From NCBI GenBank assembly GCA_030538175.1, contig JAUNUL010000189.1, positions 1-6,011 of the forward strand: DNA of 6,011 nt. The letters are read 5' to 3'. Below, one piece after another: positions 1 through 5,843 of this stretch (its first letter is position 1; each line of letters starts with the position of its first letter). The notes under the pieces are model-generated. The model was not told the DNA's origin and did no database searches. It worked only from the letters and a program-made list of their open reading frames with translations. This DNA comes from Propionibacteriaceae bacterium. Its GTDB lineage: Bacteria > Actinomycetota > Actinomycetes > Propionibacteriales > Propionibacteriaceae. The position numbers were made by a program, and so were the translations under genes.

Positions 1-330
1 ACGCCCGCTCCAGCCGCCGGTACGCCGGCTCGCTCCGATGGGCGCGTACCAGCCAGCCCTCCGATGGTCAGTGGGCCTCTCGCCGCCGACGATCCACGCA
101 CTCCTATCGGACTGTCGATCGGGGTGATGCTGCTGCTGGCGTGGATTCTCGCTGACCCGCTCGGCGCGCTGCCGCGGTTCAAACCGGTGGCGGAGTTCGA
201 CACGGTGGAGCGGCTGGTCACAGCAGGCATCCCCCTCGTGGCTGTGGGACTGGCCGCGATCGGGCTGTTCGATGCGCTCATGGTCCGGGGACGGGGACGC
301 GGGGCGTCCCGCAGGTGGAGGGCGGACCCG
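1..330 (+). CDS. 3' end of an upstream polytopic membrane protein, probably a GT87-like glycosyltransferase (partial, end unresolved)
   Basis: Frame 1 is open from the window edge and shows coding-like G/C-rich third positions to roughly position 300-340. It encodes a Pro/Ala-rich stretch followed by two hydrophobic segments (about positions 100-175 and 220-285) and a basic tail rich in Arg and Gly. By eye the two segments and the linker between them follow the C-terminal end of the GT87 protein just downstream: an IG-x-hydrophobic start, then W-I/L-x-x-(E/D)P, an acidic linker with E-(R/K)-hydrophobic-V, a second helix and a terminal Arg. This suggests a tandem paralogue. An ATG lies at 64, but it has no ribosome binding site and the frame is open upstream, so I treat the feature as the tail of a gene starting outside the window. 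Frame 1 has no stop until 1738-1740, far inside and beyond the next gene, so the true end is not visible. A frame shift, real or from sequencing, is likely near the G-rich run at 285-305. Function is inferred only from resemblance to its neighbour. Confidence 0.4.
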
Positions 331-367
331 GCCACGAGTGTCCCGCCTTCTGGGAGCAACGCCGCAG

Positions 368-1675
368 GTGGAACGGTCCTCAGGCACCGCCCTCGAACGC
401 TTCTGGCAGCACCGCTCCACGGTGTTGATGGGCAGCTTGGTGCTCGGCATCGGCGCGGCCGCGTGGTGTGCGGCCATCACCGACGCCGACGTGCACGCAT
501 TCGTGAACTGGACACCCGCGATGGCCGACTTCGAGGTCTATCTGCGTGCAGCGCGGTCGTTCGCGGCCGGGGAGCCGCTCTACACAGCCGACGAGGGACA
601 GTGGCCCTTCCTCTATCCCCCCTTCGCGGCCCTCCTCGCCCTGCCGATGGGCGTGTTGCCCAGGGGCCTGGTCCAGTTCGCTTGGCTGGCGCTGACGGTG
701 ACGGGTCTGATGGCACTGCTGCACAGGCTGGGCCTGCGGGGGTGGCACGTCGCGTTCGCGACCATGATCTGCATCTTTGTCGCCGGGCCCATTCGCAGCA
801 CGGTCGGGCTCGGCCAAATCTCGGTGCTGCTCATGGTGATGTGTCTGCTCGACATGGCCCCGGGACGTGGGCTCCTCGCAGCGTGGGCCGGAAGCCTTCG
901 TCCCCTGAGGCGTCTTGTGGCGGGCCGCGATCGGCTGCTGCCGGCAGGGGTGCTGATCGGCATCGCGACAGCCATCAAGCTGACCCCGGGTCTGTTCATC
1001 GTCCTGCTGTGGTTCACCGGCCGCCGACGCCATGCCATCATCGCCACCCTCACCACAGCCCTCGCCTGCCTGATCGGGTTCATCGTCTCGCCCCGACAGT
1101 CCTGGCACTATTGGACCCAAGTCGCCTTGGGCGGGCTGGAGTTCTTCCCCGATCCCCGCGGCTGGATGCACAACCAGTCCTGGGTCAGCGCCTGGCAGCG
1201 CTTCGTGGGCCTGGACCCGCGATGGACCACGATCGGCATCCTGATCGGTGCCGTCTTCACCGTGGTGGGGCTGCTGGCTGCAATCCGCTGCGCACGCCGC
1301 GGTCACGTGTTGCTGGGCGCGAGCCTGTGCGGCCTGGCCGCACTGACCGCGCTCCCGGTGGCATGGAACCACTATTTCGTCTGGGCCCTGCCGCTGGGGG
1401 TGGCGCTCCTGCGGCCGGGTATCACCCGAGAGCTACGGATCATTGGGCTGCTCGCGACCACATGGCTTATCACCGAGCCGTTCTGGACCGTGGCCTATGC
1501 CGGTCCCGATCCCCTGGAGTTCGTGCGGTGGGGTGTCGGCGAAAAGATCGTGGGCGCCGCCGGGGCCCTGCTGACGATGGCGCTCATGGCCGTCGCCGCG
1601 TGCCGACCGCCCGAAAGGTGGACCAGCGATGGCCACGCGGGCGTGCCGGACCTTGCGGAATTTCCCCGCGCCTAG
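368..1675 (+). CDS. GT87/DUF2029 family membrane glycosyltransferase (mannosyltransferase-like)
   Basis: This is an integral membrane protein of about 435 residues with roughly ten to twelve hydrophobic segments, the size and layout of the GT87 (DUF2029) family. Known members are GT-C fold enzymes that transfer mannose or related sugars from a polyprenyl-phosphate donor to lipid-linked envelope glycans on the outer face of the actinobacterial membrane. Visible family marks are a first helix followed by an extracytoplasmic loop with DFEVYLRAA (the acidic residue is the likely catalytic or donor-binding Asp, codon at 527), then FLYPPF, a GLGQ segment near 810, AIKLTPGLF near 970, HNQSW near 1170 and WNHYFVW near 1365. 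The start is uncertain. ATG 272 and GTG 338 are in frame but poorly placed; GTG 368 is preceded by GGGAG at 352-356 and leaves a normal short N-terminus before the first helix. The acceptor and sugar cannot be told from sequence. The gene ends 188 bases before the catabolic operon and is probably unrelated to it. Confidence 0.8.
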   Translation: MERSSGTALERFWQHRSTVLMGSLVLGIGAAAWCAAITDADVHAFVNWTPAMADFEVYLRAARSFAAGEPLYTADEGQWPFLYPPFAALLALPMGVLPRGLVQFAWLALTVTGLMALLHRLGLRGWHVAFATMICIFVAGPIRSTVGLGQISVLLMVMCLLDMAPGRGLLAAWAGSLRPLRRLVAGRDRLLPAGVLIGIATAIKLTPGLFIVLLWFTGRRRHAIIATLTTALACLIGFIVSPRQSWHYWTQVALGGLEFFPDPRGWMHNQSWVSAWQRFVGLDPRWTTIGILIGAVFTVVGLLAAIRCARRGHVLLGASLCGLAALTALPVAWNHYFVWALPLGVALLRPGITRELRIIGLLATTWLITEPFWTVAYAGPDPLEFVRWGVGEKIVGAAGALLTMALMAVAACRPPERWTSDGHAGVPDLAEFPRA

Positions 1676-1747
1676 TGGGATTGGGCCAGTTGGGACGGAG
1701 CTGCGATCCGCGGCTCGACCAGCGGTTATGGGCTAAGTAGCGCGTTT

Positions 1748-1761
1748 CGTTCCCCGGAACG
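1748..1761. promoter_or_regulatory. Inverted repeat CGTTCC-cc-GGAACG, candidate operator
   Basis: Perfect 6-bp arms flank a 2-bp spacer and can be extended by two more positions on each side with one G-T wobble. It lies about 100 bases upstream of the hydratase start codon, just before the candidate promoter. A short palindrome here fits the binding site of a dimeric regulator such as the IclR protein encoded downstream, but the link is inference. CGGAACGG, which includes one arm, recurs at 4835-4842 just before the IclR start. Confidence 0.35.
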
Positions 1762-1763
1762 GA

Positions 1764-1794
1764 TTCCAAAGGCTACTGGGCAGTTGCCTAGAGT
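1764..1794 (+). promoter_or_regulatory. Candidate promoter of the hydratase-dehydrogenase-aldolase operon
   Basis: TAGAGT at 1789-1794 fits a TAnnnT -10 element, with TTCCAA at 1764-1769 as a weak -35 at a long 19-base spacing. Transcription would begin near 1801, inside the palindrome at 1800-1814, giving a leader of about 60 bases. The poor -35 would suit an activated promoter. This is a weak match in high-GC DNA; TACTTT at 1818-1823 is an alternative -10 without a good -35. Confidence 0.25.
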
Positions 1795-1799
1795 CAATG

Positions 1800-1814
1800 C
1801 ACTGCCTGGCAGTG
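1800..1814. promoter_or_regulatory. Perfect inverted repeat CACTGCC-t-GGCAGTG, candidate operator
   Basis: Perfect 7-bp arms flank a single central base, about 50 bases upstream of the hydratase start and directly after the candidate -10 element. That is the position expected for a repressor site. A shorter site with the same outer half-sites, ACTG-gg-CAGT, lies at 1775-1784. No T-run follows, so it is not an intrinsic terminator. The cognate regulator is unknown; the IclR protein at 4849 is the obvious local candidate. Confidence 0.45.
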
Positions 1815-1850
1815 GCGTACTTTCGTCCATGAGACGGAGTAGTCATCAAC

Positions 1851-1857
1851 GAGGAGG
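1851..1857 (+). promoter_or_regulatory. Strong ribosome binding site of the hydratase gene
   Basis: GAGGAGG sits six bases before ATG 1864. It is near-ideal anti-16S pairing and fixes the start of the first operon gene. Confidence 0.85.
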
Positions 1858-1863
1858 AACTCC

Positions 1864-2658
1864 ATGTCCGACCGTAAGGCTCAGCACCAAGAACTGGCTG
1901 ACGCACTGCTGGAAGCATATGCGACCAAGCAGGCTATCCCGCCGTTGCGGGACAGCCTCGACAACATGAACATCGATGATGCATACGCGATCCAGCAGAT
2001 CCAGGAAAAGGCACTGCTGGCCCGCGGTGAGAAGGTCATCGGCCGCAAGATCGGCCTGACCTCCCTCGCCATGCAGAAGCAGCTCGGGGTCGACAGCCCC
2101 GACTTCGGGTTCATGACTGATGACCCCCGCTTCATCGGCAACGATGACGCACACTTCAACTCCAAAGATTTCCTCCAGCCGCGGATCGAACCAGAGCTCG
2201 CCTTCTATCTGAAGGACGATCTGGCCGGGCCGGGGGTAACCCTTGAGCAGGCGATCGAAGCCATTGGCACCGTCCACAAGGCTATCGAGATCGTCGACTC
2301 CCGCGTGGCCGACTGGAACATCCACCTGGTTGACACGGTTGCCGACAATGCGTCCTATGGCGCTATCGCTTGGTCGAAGGAACCAATCGACATCGACAAG
2401 AACGAACTCATCAACATGACCTGCAAGCTCACCGTCAACGGTGAGGTCGTTGGTGAGGGAACTGGCGCCGATGTCATGGGCCACCCCGCAGCACCCCTGC
2501 AGTGGCTCGCCAACACCCTTGGTGAACAGGGTGTGACCTTGAAGGCCGGTCAGGTTGTCCTGCCCGGAAGCTTCACCCGCATGATCGCCGTGGACGCCGG
2601 CACGTCGGTTACCGCCGACTATGGCGAGCACGGCACGTTCACCATCCACTTCGACTGA
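1864..2658 (+). CDS. mhpD: 2-keto-4-pentenoate hydratase (2-hydroxypenta-2,4-dienoate hydratase)
   Basis: A 264-residue cytoplasmic enzyme of the MhpD/XylJ/DmpE/HsaE family, full length for the family. It adds water to 2-hydroxypenta-2,4-dienoate, a product of meta-cleavage of aromatic rings, to give 4-hydroxy-2-oxovalerate. Active-site landmarks are visible: GRKIGLTS (60-67, with the conserved Lys62), PDFG (79-82, Asp80), EPE (109-111) and EIVDSR (142-147). Glu109, Glu111 and Glu142 match the divalent-metal ligands of E. coli MhpD. The homologous 4-oxalocrotonate decarboxylases (DmpH/XylI) share the fold. The segment [19 protein letters not shown] reads as hydratase type, and the two following genes are the usual hydratase partners, so I prefer the hydratase. 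The start is set by the strong upstream GAGGAGG. It ends with tandem TGA-TAG stops, 16 bases before the next gene. The symbol is by family; dmpE, xylJ or hsaE would be equivalent, since the parent pathway is unknown. Confidence 0.9.
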   Translation: MSDRKAQHQELADALLEAYATKQAIPPLRDSLDNMNIDDAYAIQQIQEKALLARGEKVIGRKIGLTSLAMQKQLGVDSPDFGFMTDDPRFIGNDDAHFNSKDFLQPRIEPELAFYLKDDLAGPGVTLEQAIEAIGTVHKAIEIVDSRVADWNIHLVDTVADNASYGAIAWSKEPIDIDKNELINMTCKLTVNGEVVGEGTGADVMGHPAAPLQWLANTLGEQGVTLKAGQVVLPGSFTRMIAVDAGTSVTADYGEHGTFTIHFD

Positions 2659-2660
2659 TA

Positions 2661-2666
2661 GGAGGG
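2661..2666 (+). promoter_or_regulatory. Ribosome binding site of the acetaldehyde dehydrogenase gene
   Basis: GGAGGG lies eight bases before ATG 2675, directly after the double stop of the hydratase. It decides for ATG 2675 over the in-frame ATG at 2621, which lies inside the hydratase gene. Confidence 0.8.
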
Positions 2667-2674
2667 ACCACTCG

Positions 2675-3631
2675 ATGGACCCCAGGGAGCGTAAGGATCG
2701 TCCTTACACCGCAGCGATCATCGGACCGGGCAATATTGGCTCGGACCTGATGTTCAAGCTGCTGCGGCGCAGTCAGTACATCCAGCCGACCTACATGATC
2801 GGTGTTGACCCAACCTCCGATGGTCTCGCCCGCGCCAAGCGTCTGGGCCTCACCACCTCGGCGGAGGGTGTGGACTGGCTTCTCGCTCAGGATGACCTTC
2901 CCGATTTCGTGTTTGATGCCACCAGCGCCAAGGCCCACCTGGCCGCCGCGCCACGGTTCGCTGAGGCCGGAATCCATGCGATCGACCTGACCCCCGCCGC
3001 TGTGGGTCCATACTTGTGTCCGCCGGTGAACCTCGAGTCCCTCGAGAACGTCGCCAATGTCAACATGATCACCTGTGGTGGCCAGGCCACCACGCCCATG
3101 GTGGCAGCCGTGTCCCGGGTCGTCCCGGTCGACTATGCCGAGATCGTTGCTTCGATCGCGTCCAAGTCGGCGGGCCCCGGGACCCGGGCGAACATCGACG
3201 AGTTCACCGAAACCACCGCTGCTGCCCTTGAGGCTGTCGGCGGTGCCAAGACGGGCAAGGCCATCATCATCCTCAACCCGGCCGAGCCGCCGTTGATGAT
3301 GCGCAACACCGTCTATTGCTCGCTGCCGGCTGAGGCCGCGGAGCCGGGCGCCGTCCAGGACGAGATCCGCGAATCCATCGCCAAGATGGTGGAGAGCGTC
3401 CAGGACTATGTCCCCGGATACAACCTGACCGCTGATCCGCAGTTCGACCACGCCCGTCCGGAGTGGAAGGGCTGGGGCCGGGTCACCTGCCTCGTGCAGG
3501 TCAAGGGTGCCGCGGACTACCTGCCGGAGTACGCCGGCAACCTCGACATCATCACCGCCGCTGCGACCCGCACCGGCGACATGCTCGTCGAGCGGATCGA
3601 AGCCAGCAAGAAGGTGGAGGCCAACGCATGA
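2675..3631 (+). CDS. mhpF: Acetaldehyde dehydrogenase (acetylating)
   Basis: A 318-residue enzyme of the MhpF/DmpF/HsaG family, normal length. It oxidises acetaldehyde with NAD+ and coenzyme A to acetyl-CoA. The Rossmann nucleotide-binding motif GPGNIG is at residues 17-22, followed by [13 protein letters not shown] (42-54), which is typical of the family. The catalytic Cys is Cys134 in TCGGQATTP (133-141), corresponding to Cys132 of Pseudomonas DmpF. In characterised homologues this subunit pairs with the aldolase, and acetaldehyde is channelled between the two active sites without release. The next gene encodes that aldolase and overlaps this one by four bases (ATGA, 3628-3631), consistent with translational coupling and matched amounts of the two subunits. 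A longer reading from ATG 2621 would run into the hydratase gene and gives an unrelated Ser/Arg-rich N-terminus. The equivalent symbols are dmpF and hsaG. Confidence 0.94.
   Translation: MDPRERKDRPYTAAIIGPGNIGSDLMFKLLRRSQYIQPTYMIGVDPTSDGLARAKRLGLTTSAEGVDWLLAQDDLPDFVFDATSAKAHLAAAPRFAEAGIHAIDLTPAAVGPYLCPPVNLESLENVANVNMITCGGQATTPMVAAVSRVVPVDYAEIVASIASKSAGPGTRANIDEFTETTAAALEAVGGAKTGKAIIILNPAEPPLMMRNTVYCSLPAEAAEPGAVQDEIRESIAKMVESVQDYVPGYNLTADPQFDHARPEWKGWGRVTCLVQVKGAADYLPEYAGNLDIITAAATRTGDMLVERIEASKKVEANA
3616..3620 (+). promoter_or_regulatory. Ribosome binding site of the aldolase gene
   Basis: GGAGG within the last codons of the dehydrogenase gene lies seven bases before ATG 3628. It selects this start within a frame that stays open upstream to at least 3463. 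Confidence 0.8.
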
Positions 3632-4644
3632 CCGATCTCCAGGTTCGTATCACTGACACGACGCTGCGCGATGGTTCCCATGCCATGCGTCACCAGTTCA
3701 CGGTGGAACAGGTCACCGCGATCTCCAAGGCCCTCGACGACGCCGGCGTGCCGGTCATCGAGGTCGCCCATGGTGATGGCCTGGCCGGTTCGAGCTTCAA
3801 CTATGGCTTCTCGCACACCAGCGAGCTCGATCTCATCGAGGCCGTGAAGAACACCGTGACCAATGCCAAGGTCGCCGCTCTCATGCTGCCCGGTCTGGGC
3901 ACCGTCCATGAGATGCGTGAGGCCAAGGCCCGCGGCATCGACATCATCCGCATCGCCACGCACTGCACCGAGGCGGATGTGTCCATCCAGCACTTCAACG
4001 CGGCACGTGAGATGGGCCTGGAGACCGTTGGTTTCCTCATGCTCTCGCACATGGTCTCCCCCGCTGAGCTGGCCAAGCAGGCCCGCATCCAGGTGGACGC
4101 CGGCTGTCAGTGTGTTTATGTCGTCGACTCGGCCGGTGCGCTGATCCTCGATGACGTCTCCGACCGGGTCAAGGCACTGCGCGATGAGCTCGGTGACGAC
4201 GCCCAGATCGGTTTTCACGGCCACCAGAACATGAGCTTCGGTGTCGCCAACTCGGTCTTCGCCGTCCGTGAGGGTGCTGTGCAGGTCGATGGCTCGCTGA
4301 ACGCCTTCGGCGCCGGTGCCGGCAACTCCCCGACCGAGGTTCTCGTGCCCGCCTTCGAGCGGCTCGGGATCCACACGGGGGTCGACACCAAGAAGATCCT
4401 GGACGCGGCAGAAGACGTCATGAAGCCGATGATCAAGCGCATGCCGATCATGGACCGCGCCTCGATCATCCAGGGCAAGGCCGGTGTCTACAACTCCTTC
4501 CTCTTCCATGCGGAGCGGGCAGCGGAGCGCTATGGCGTGCCCGTCACCGACATCCTCGAAGAGATCGGTCGCCGTCGCTATGTCGGTGGCCAGGAGGACA
4601 TGATCATCGACGTGGCCGTTTCGCTCGCGAACGCGGCCGCCTGA
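3628..4644 (+). CDS. mhpE: 4-hydroxy-2-oxovalerate aldolase
   Basis: A 338-residue class II (metal-dependent) aldolase of the MhpE/DmpG/HsaF family, full length. It splits 4-hydroxy-2-oxovalerate into pyruvate and acetaldehyde, and the acetaldehyde passes to the dehydrogenase encoded just upstream. The N-terminal TIM-barrel motif [10 protein letters not shown] (9-18) supplies Arg14, the metal ligand Asp15 and the catalytic His18. HGHQN (197-201) supplies the metal-binding His197 and His199, and Tyr288 lies in KAGVYNSF. All are offset by exactly three residues from Pseudomonas DmpG (Arg17, Asp18, His21, His200, His202, Tyr291), so the active site is intact. The C-terminal part, about residues 270-338, is the helical domain that contacts the dehydrogenase in known complexes. 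This is the last gene of the operon, followed by a hairpin terminator. The equivalent symbols are dmpG and hsaF. Confidence 0.95.
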   Translation: MTDLQVRITDTTLRDGSHAMRHQFTVEQVTAISKALDDAGVPVIEVAHGDGLAGSSFNYGFSHTSELDLIEAVKNTVTNAKVAALMLPGLGTVHEMREAKARGIDIIRIATHCTEADVSIQHFNAAREMGLETVGFLMLSHMVSPAELAKQARIQVDAGCQCVYVVDSAGALILDDVSDRVKALRDELGDDAQIGFHGHQNMSFGVANSVFAVREGAVQVDGSLNAFGAGAGNSPTEVLVPAFERLGIHTGVDTKKILDAAEDVMKPMIKRMPIMDRASIIQGKAGVYNSFLFHAERAAERYGVPVTDILEEIGRRRYVGGQEDMIIDVAVSLANAAA

Positions 4645-4676
4645 TCCACTCCCGTGACCGGCGAGGTCACCGGAGG

Positions 4677-4713
4677 CCGAGGCCCGATTCCCATCAAGGG
4701 AGTCGGGCCTCGG
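4677..4713 (+). terminator. Hairpin terminator after the aldolase gene
   Basis: CCGAGGCCCGATTCCC (4677-4692) pairs with GGGAGTCGGGCCTCGG (4698-4713) as a 16-bp stem with one G-U pair and a five-base loop. The following ACGTTTCTCC is only a weak T-tract, so termination may be partial. A smaller inverted repeat, GTGACC-ggcga... GGTCAC, precedes it at 4654-4670. The position, 32 bases after the aldolase stop and before the IclR gene, separates the two transcription units. Confidence 0.75.
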
Positions 4714-4765
4714 ACGTTTCTCCGAATCACGCAATGTGGGGTGCCCATGTCCACGTCGGGGGCGA

Positions 4766-4771
4766 TACACT
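4766..4771 (+). promoter_or_regulatory. Candidate -10 element for the IclR gene
   Basis: TACACT lies about 78 bases before the IclR start, downstream of the operon terminator. No good -35 is seen at the usual distance. The terminator makes a promoter in this gap likely, but the exact element is a guess. Confidence 0.25.
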
Positions 4772-4848
4772 GACTCGACTCCACGCTCAATCGGCGTGCC
4801 ACCCTTGGTCGCCGACACGGAGCAACTCCAACGACGGAACGGGGGGCC

Positions 4849-5679
4849 ATGGGGACCCAGCGGGACAGCCGCACTGCAGTGGACAAGGCGCTCAGCCTGC
4901 TCGGGGCTTTTGGCAAGGATGCCTCCTCGGGTGTGGGCGTGAGCGAACTGGCGCGGCGAACCGAGCTCAGCAAATCAACGGCCTTCCGCCTGTTGGCAGT
5001 GCTGGAGAAGAATGGCGCGGTCGAACGTGCCGGCAGCAACTATCGATTGGGGCCGTTGCTCAACGAGCTCACCGCACCGGTGACCGTGCCCGAGGTGGAG
5101 GAGCTCAGGGATATCCTGACGCCGTTCCTGGCCCACCTCTATGAGCGCACCCGGCAGACCGTGCATCTGGCGGTGCTGGAGGGCACGCACGTCGTCTATC
5201 TGAACAAACTCCACGGCCTGCACCACGTGCCCTCGCCGTCGCGCATAGGGGGCAGGCTGCCGGCATTCTGCACGGCCGTGGGCAAGATCCTGTTGTGTTA
5301 CAACCAGACCCTCGTCGACGAGGTCCTCGCCGAAGAGTTGCCGCAGTGGACGCCCTACACCGTCACTGACCCCGAGGAGTTGCGCAAGCAGTTGCTCGAC
5401 GCCAAGACCCGCGGCTTCGCCTTCGAACGCGAGGAGACCATGCGGGGTCTGAGCTGCATCGCCGCTCCGGTGCTCAGCGTGACAGGCACTCCGGTTGCTG
5501 CCCTGTCGGTCTCTGCCCCCACGGGCCGGTTCGATCCCAACGCCGAGCTGCATGCCGTGCGCGAGGTGTGCGCCAAGGCCTCCCAGGCGTACGCGGCGCG
5601 CAAGCGGGCCGCCCGTCGCGCGGCGGTCAGCGAGGCTGCCGCGGCAGCACGGACAACTGACCCGGAGGAAACGGCCTGA
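4849..5679 (+). CDS. IclR family transcriptional regulator
   Basis: A 276-residue protein with the two-domain IclR layout. An N-terminal winged helix-turn-helix covers about residues 8-70: TAVDKALSLLGAF opens it, VSELARRTELSKSTAFRLL (31-49) is the helix-turn-helix, and the wing ends at YRLGP. An effector-binding domain spans about 85-250, with marks such as TVHLAVLEGTHVVYLNK, GRLPAFCTAVGKILL, TRGFAFEREE and SCIAAPVLSVTGTPVAALSVS. A low-complexity Ala/Arg-rich tail of about 25 residues follows. IclR proteins bind short palindromes as dimers or tetramers and respond to small acids; many control aromatic catabolism as activators or repressors. Its position directly behind the meta-pathway operon makes that operon the likely target, by inference. 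ATG 4849 follows a G-rich stretch (4841-4846) too close for a standard ribosome binding site; GGAAC at 4836-4840 is a weak alternative. The ligand cannot be predicted. Confidence 0.9.
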   Translation: MGTQRDSRTAVDKALSLLGAFGKDASSGVGVSELARRTELSKSTAFRLLAVLEKNGAVERAGSNYRLGPLLNELTAPVTVPEVEELRDILTPFLAHLYERTRQTVHLAVLEGTHVVYLNKLHGLHHVPSPSRIGGRLPAFCTAVGKILLCYNQTLVDEVLAEELPQWTPYTVTDPEELRKQLLDAKTRGFAFEREETMRGLSCIAAPVLSVTGTPVAALSVSAPTGRFDPNAELHAVREVCAKASQAYAARKRAARRAAVSEAAAAARTTDPEETA

Positions 5680-5705
5680 TCAACGATCAGCCTGATCGTT
5701 GGTCA
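5677..5705. repeat. Near-perfect palindrome overlapping the IclR stop codon
   Basis: TGATCAACGATCAG (5677-5690) and CTGATCGTTGGTCA (5692-5705) are 14-base arms with one mismatch around a single central base. The left arm begins with the TGA stop of the IclR gene. No T-run follows, so as RNA it would be a stem directly after the reading frame rather than a terminator. It could be a transcript-stabilising hairpin or a protein-binding site. Confidence 0.6.
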
Positions 5706-5718
5706 TGTGAAACACACG

Positions 5719-5757
5719 ACAGCCTCTCGGGTGAAACCCGAGAGGCTGTTCGGTTTT
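5719..5757 (+). terminator. Strong intrinsic terminator after the IclR gene
   Basis: ACAGCCTCTCGGGT (5719-5732) and ACCCGAGAGGCTGT (5736-5749) form a perfect 14-bp stem with a GAA loop, followed by TTCGGTTTTATC. It is a classic rho-independent terminator for the plus strand. It lies between convergent genes, so it may also stop transcripts from the minus-strand ferredoxin gene, although the T-content on that side is lower. Confidence 0.92.
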
Positions 5758-5830
5758 ATCCGATGCACCACCCAACCATCGGCCCGGGGACCTGCCCTGG
5801 ACGTGGTCAGAGGGTCAGAAGTCGACCCAC

Positions 5831-5843
5831 CTGATCGGATCAG
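5831..5843. repeat. Palindrome CTGATC-g-GATCAG at the ferredoxin stop codon
   Basis: Perfect 6-bp arms surround one base and include the stop codon of the minus-strand ferredoxin gene (5840-5842). The core resembles the CTGATC/GATCAG arms of the palindrome at the end of the IclR gene. It may be chance or a shared 3'-end element. Confidence 0.4.

Noticed and set aside
64..1740. Long frame-1 reading of 558 codons spanning the whole glycosyltransferase gene
   Set aside because: Beyond about position 340 it is an Arg/Pro/His-rich shadow of the GT87 gene, without hydrophobic segments or any family motif. Only its first part looks coding.
1846..2649. Minus-strand open frame of 267 codons opposite the hydratase
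   Set aside because: It mirrors the codon structure of the hydratase gene, has no recognisable motif, and the plus strand encodes a clear enzyme with intact active site.
1864..2658. 4-oxalocrotonate decarboxylase as an alternative identity for the first operon gene
   Set aside because: The fold is shared, but the VDSR...DTVADNAS segment and the company of the dehydrogenase and aldolase favour hydratase. It could only be excluded fully by phylogeny or assay.
4747..4773. Eight-codon mini-frame (MSTSGAIH) in the IclR leader, a possible leader peptide
   Set aside because: Too short and without codon runs or alternative hairpins of an attenuator. Its stop overlaps the candidate -10 region.
3517..4818. 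Minus-strand open frame of 433 codons opposite the aldolase
   Set aside because: It is Asp/Gly/His/Val-rich shadow sequence typical of the antisense of a high-GC gene, and it runs through the terminator hairpin at 4677-4713.
4872..4881. CACTGCAGTG palindrome inside the IclR coding start, sharing half-sites with the operon palindrome
   Set aside because: It lies in ordinary codons (Thr-Ala-Val of the conserved IclR N-terminus), has a different spacing, and CACTGC is frequent in the coding sequence of this window.
4734..5144. Plus-strand frame of 136 codons overlapping the IclR start
   Set aside because: Low-complexity Gly/Arg/Gln-rich composition, out of frame with the clear IclR domain, no ribosome binding site.
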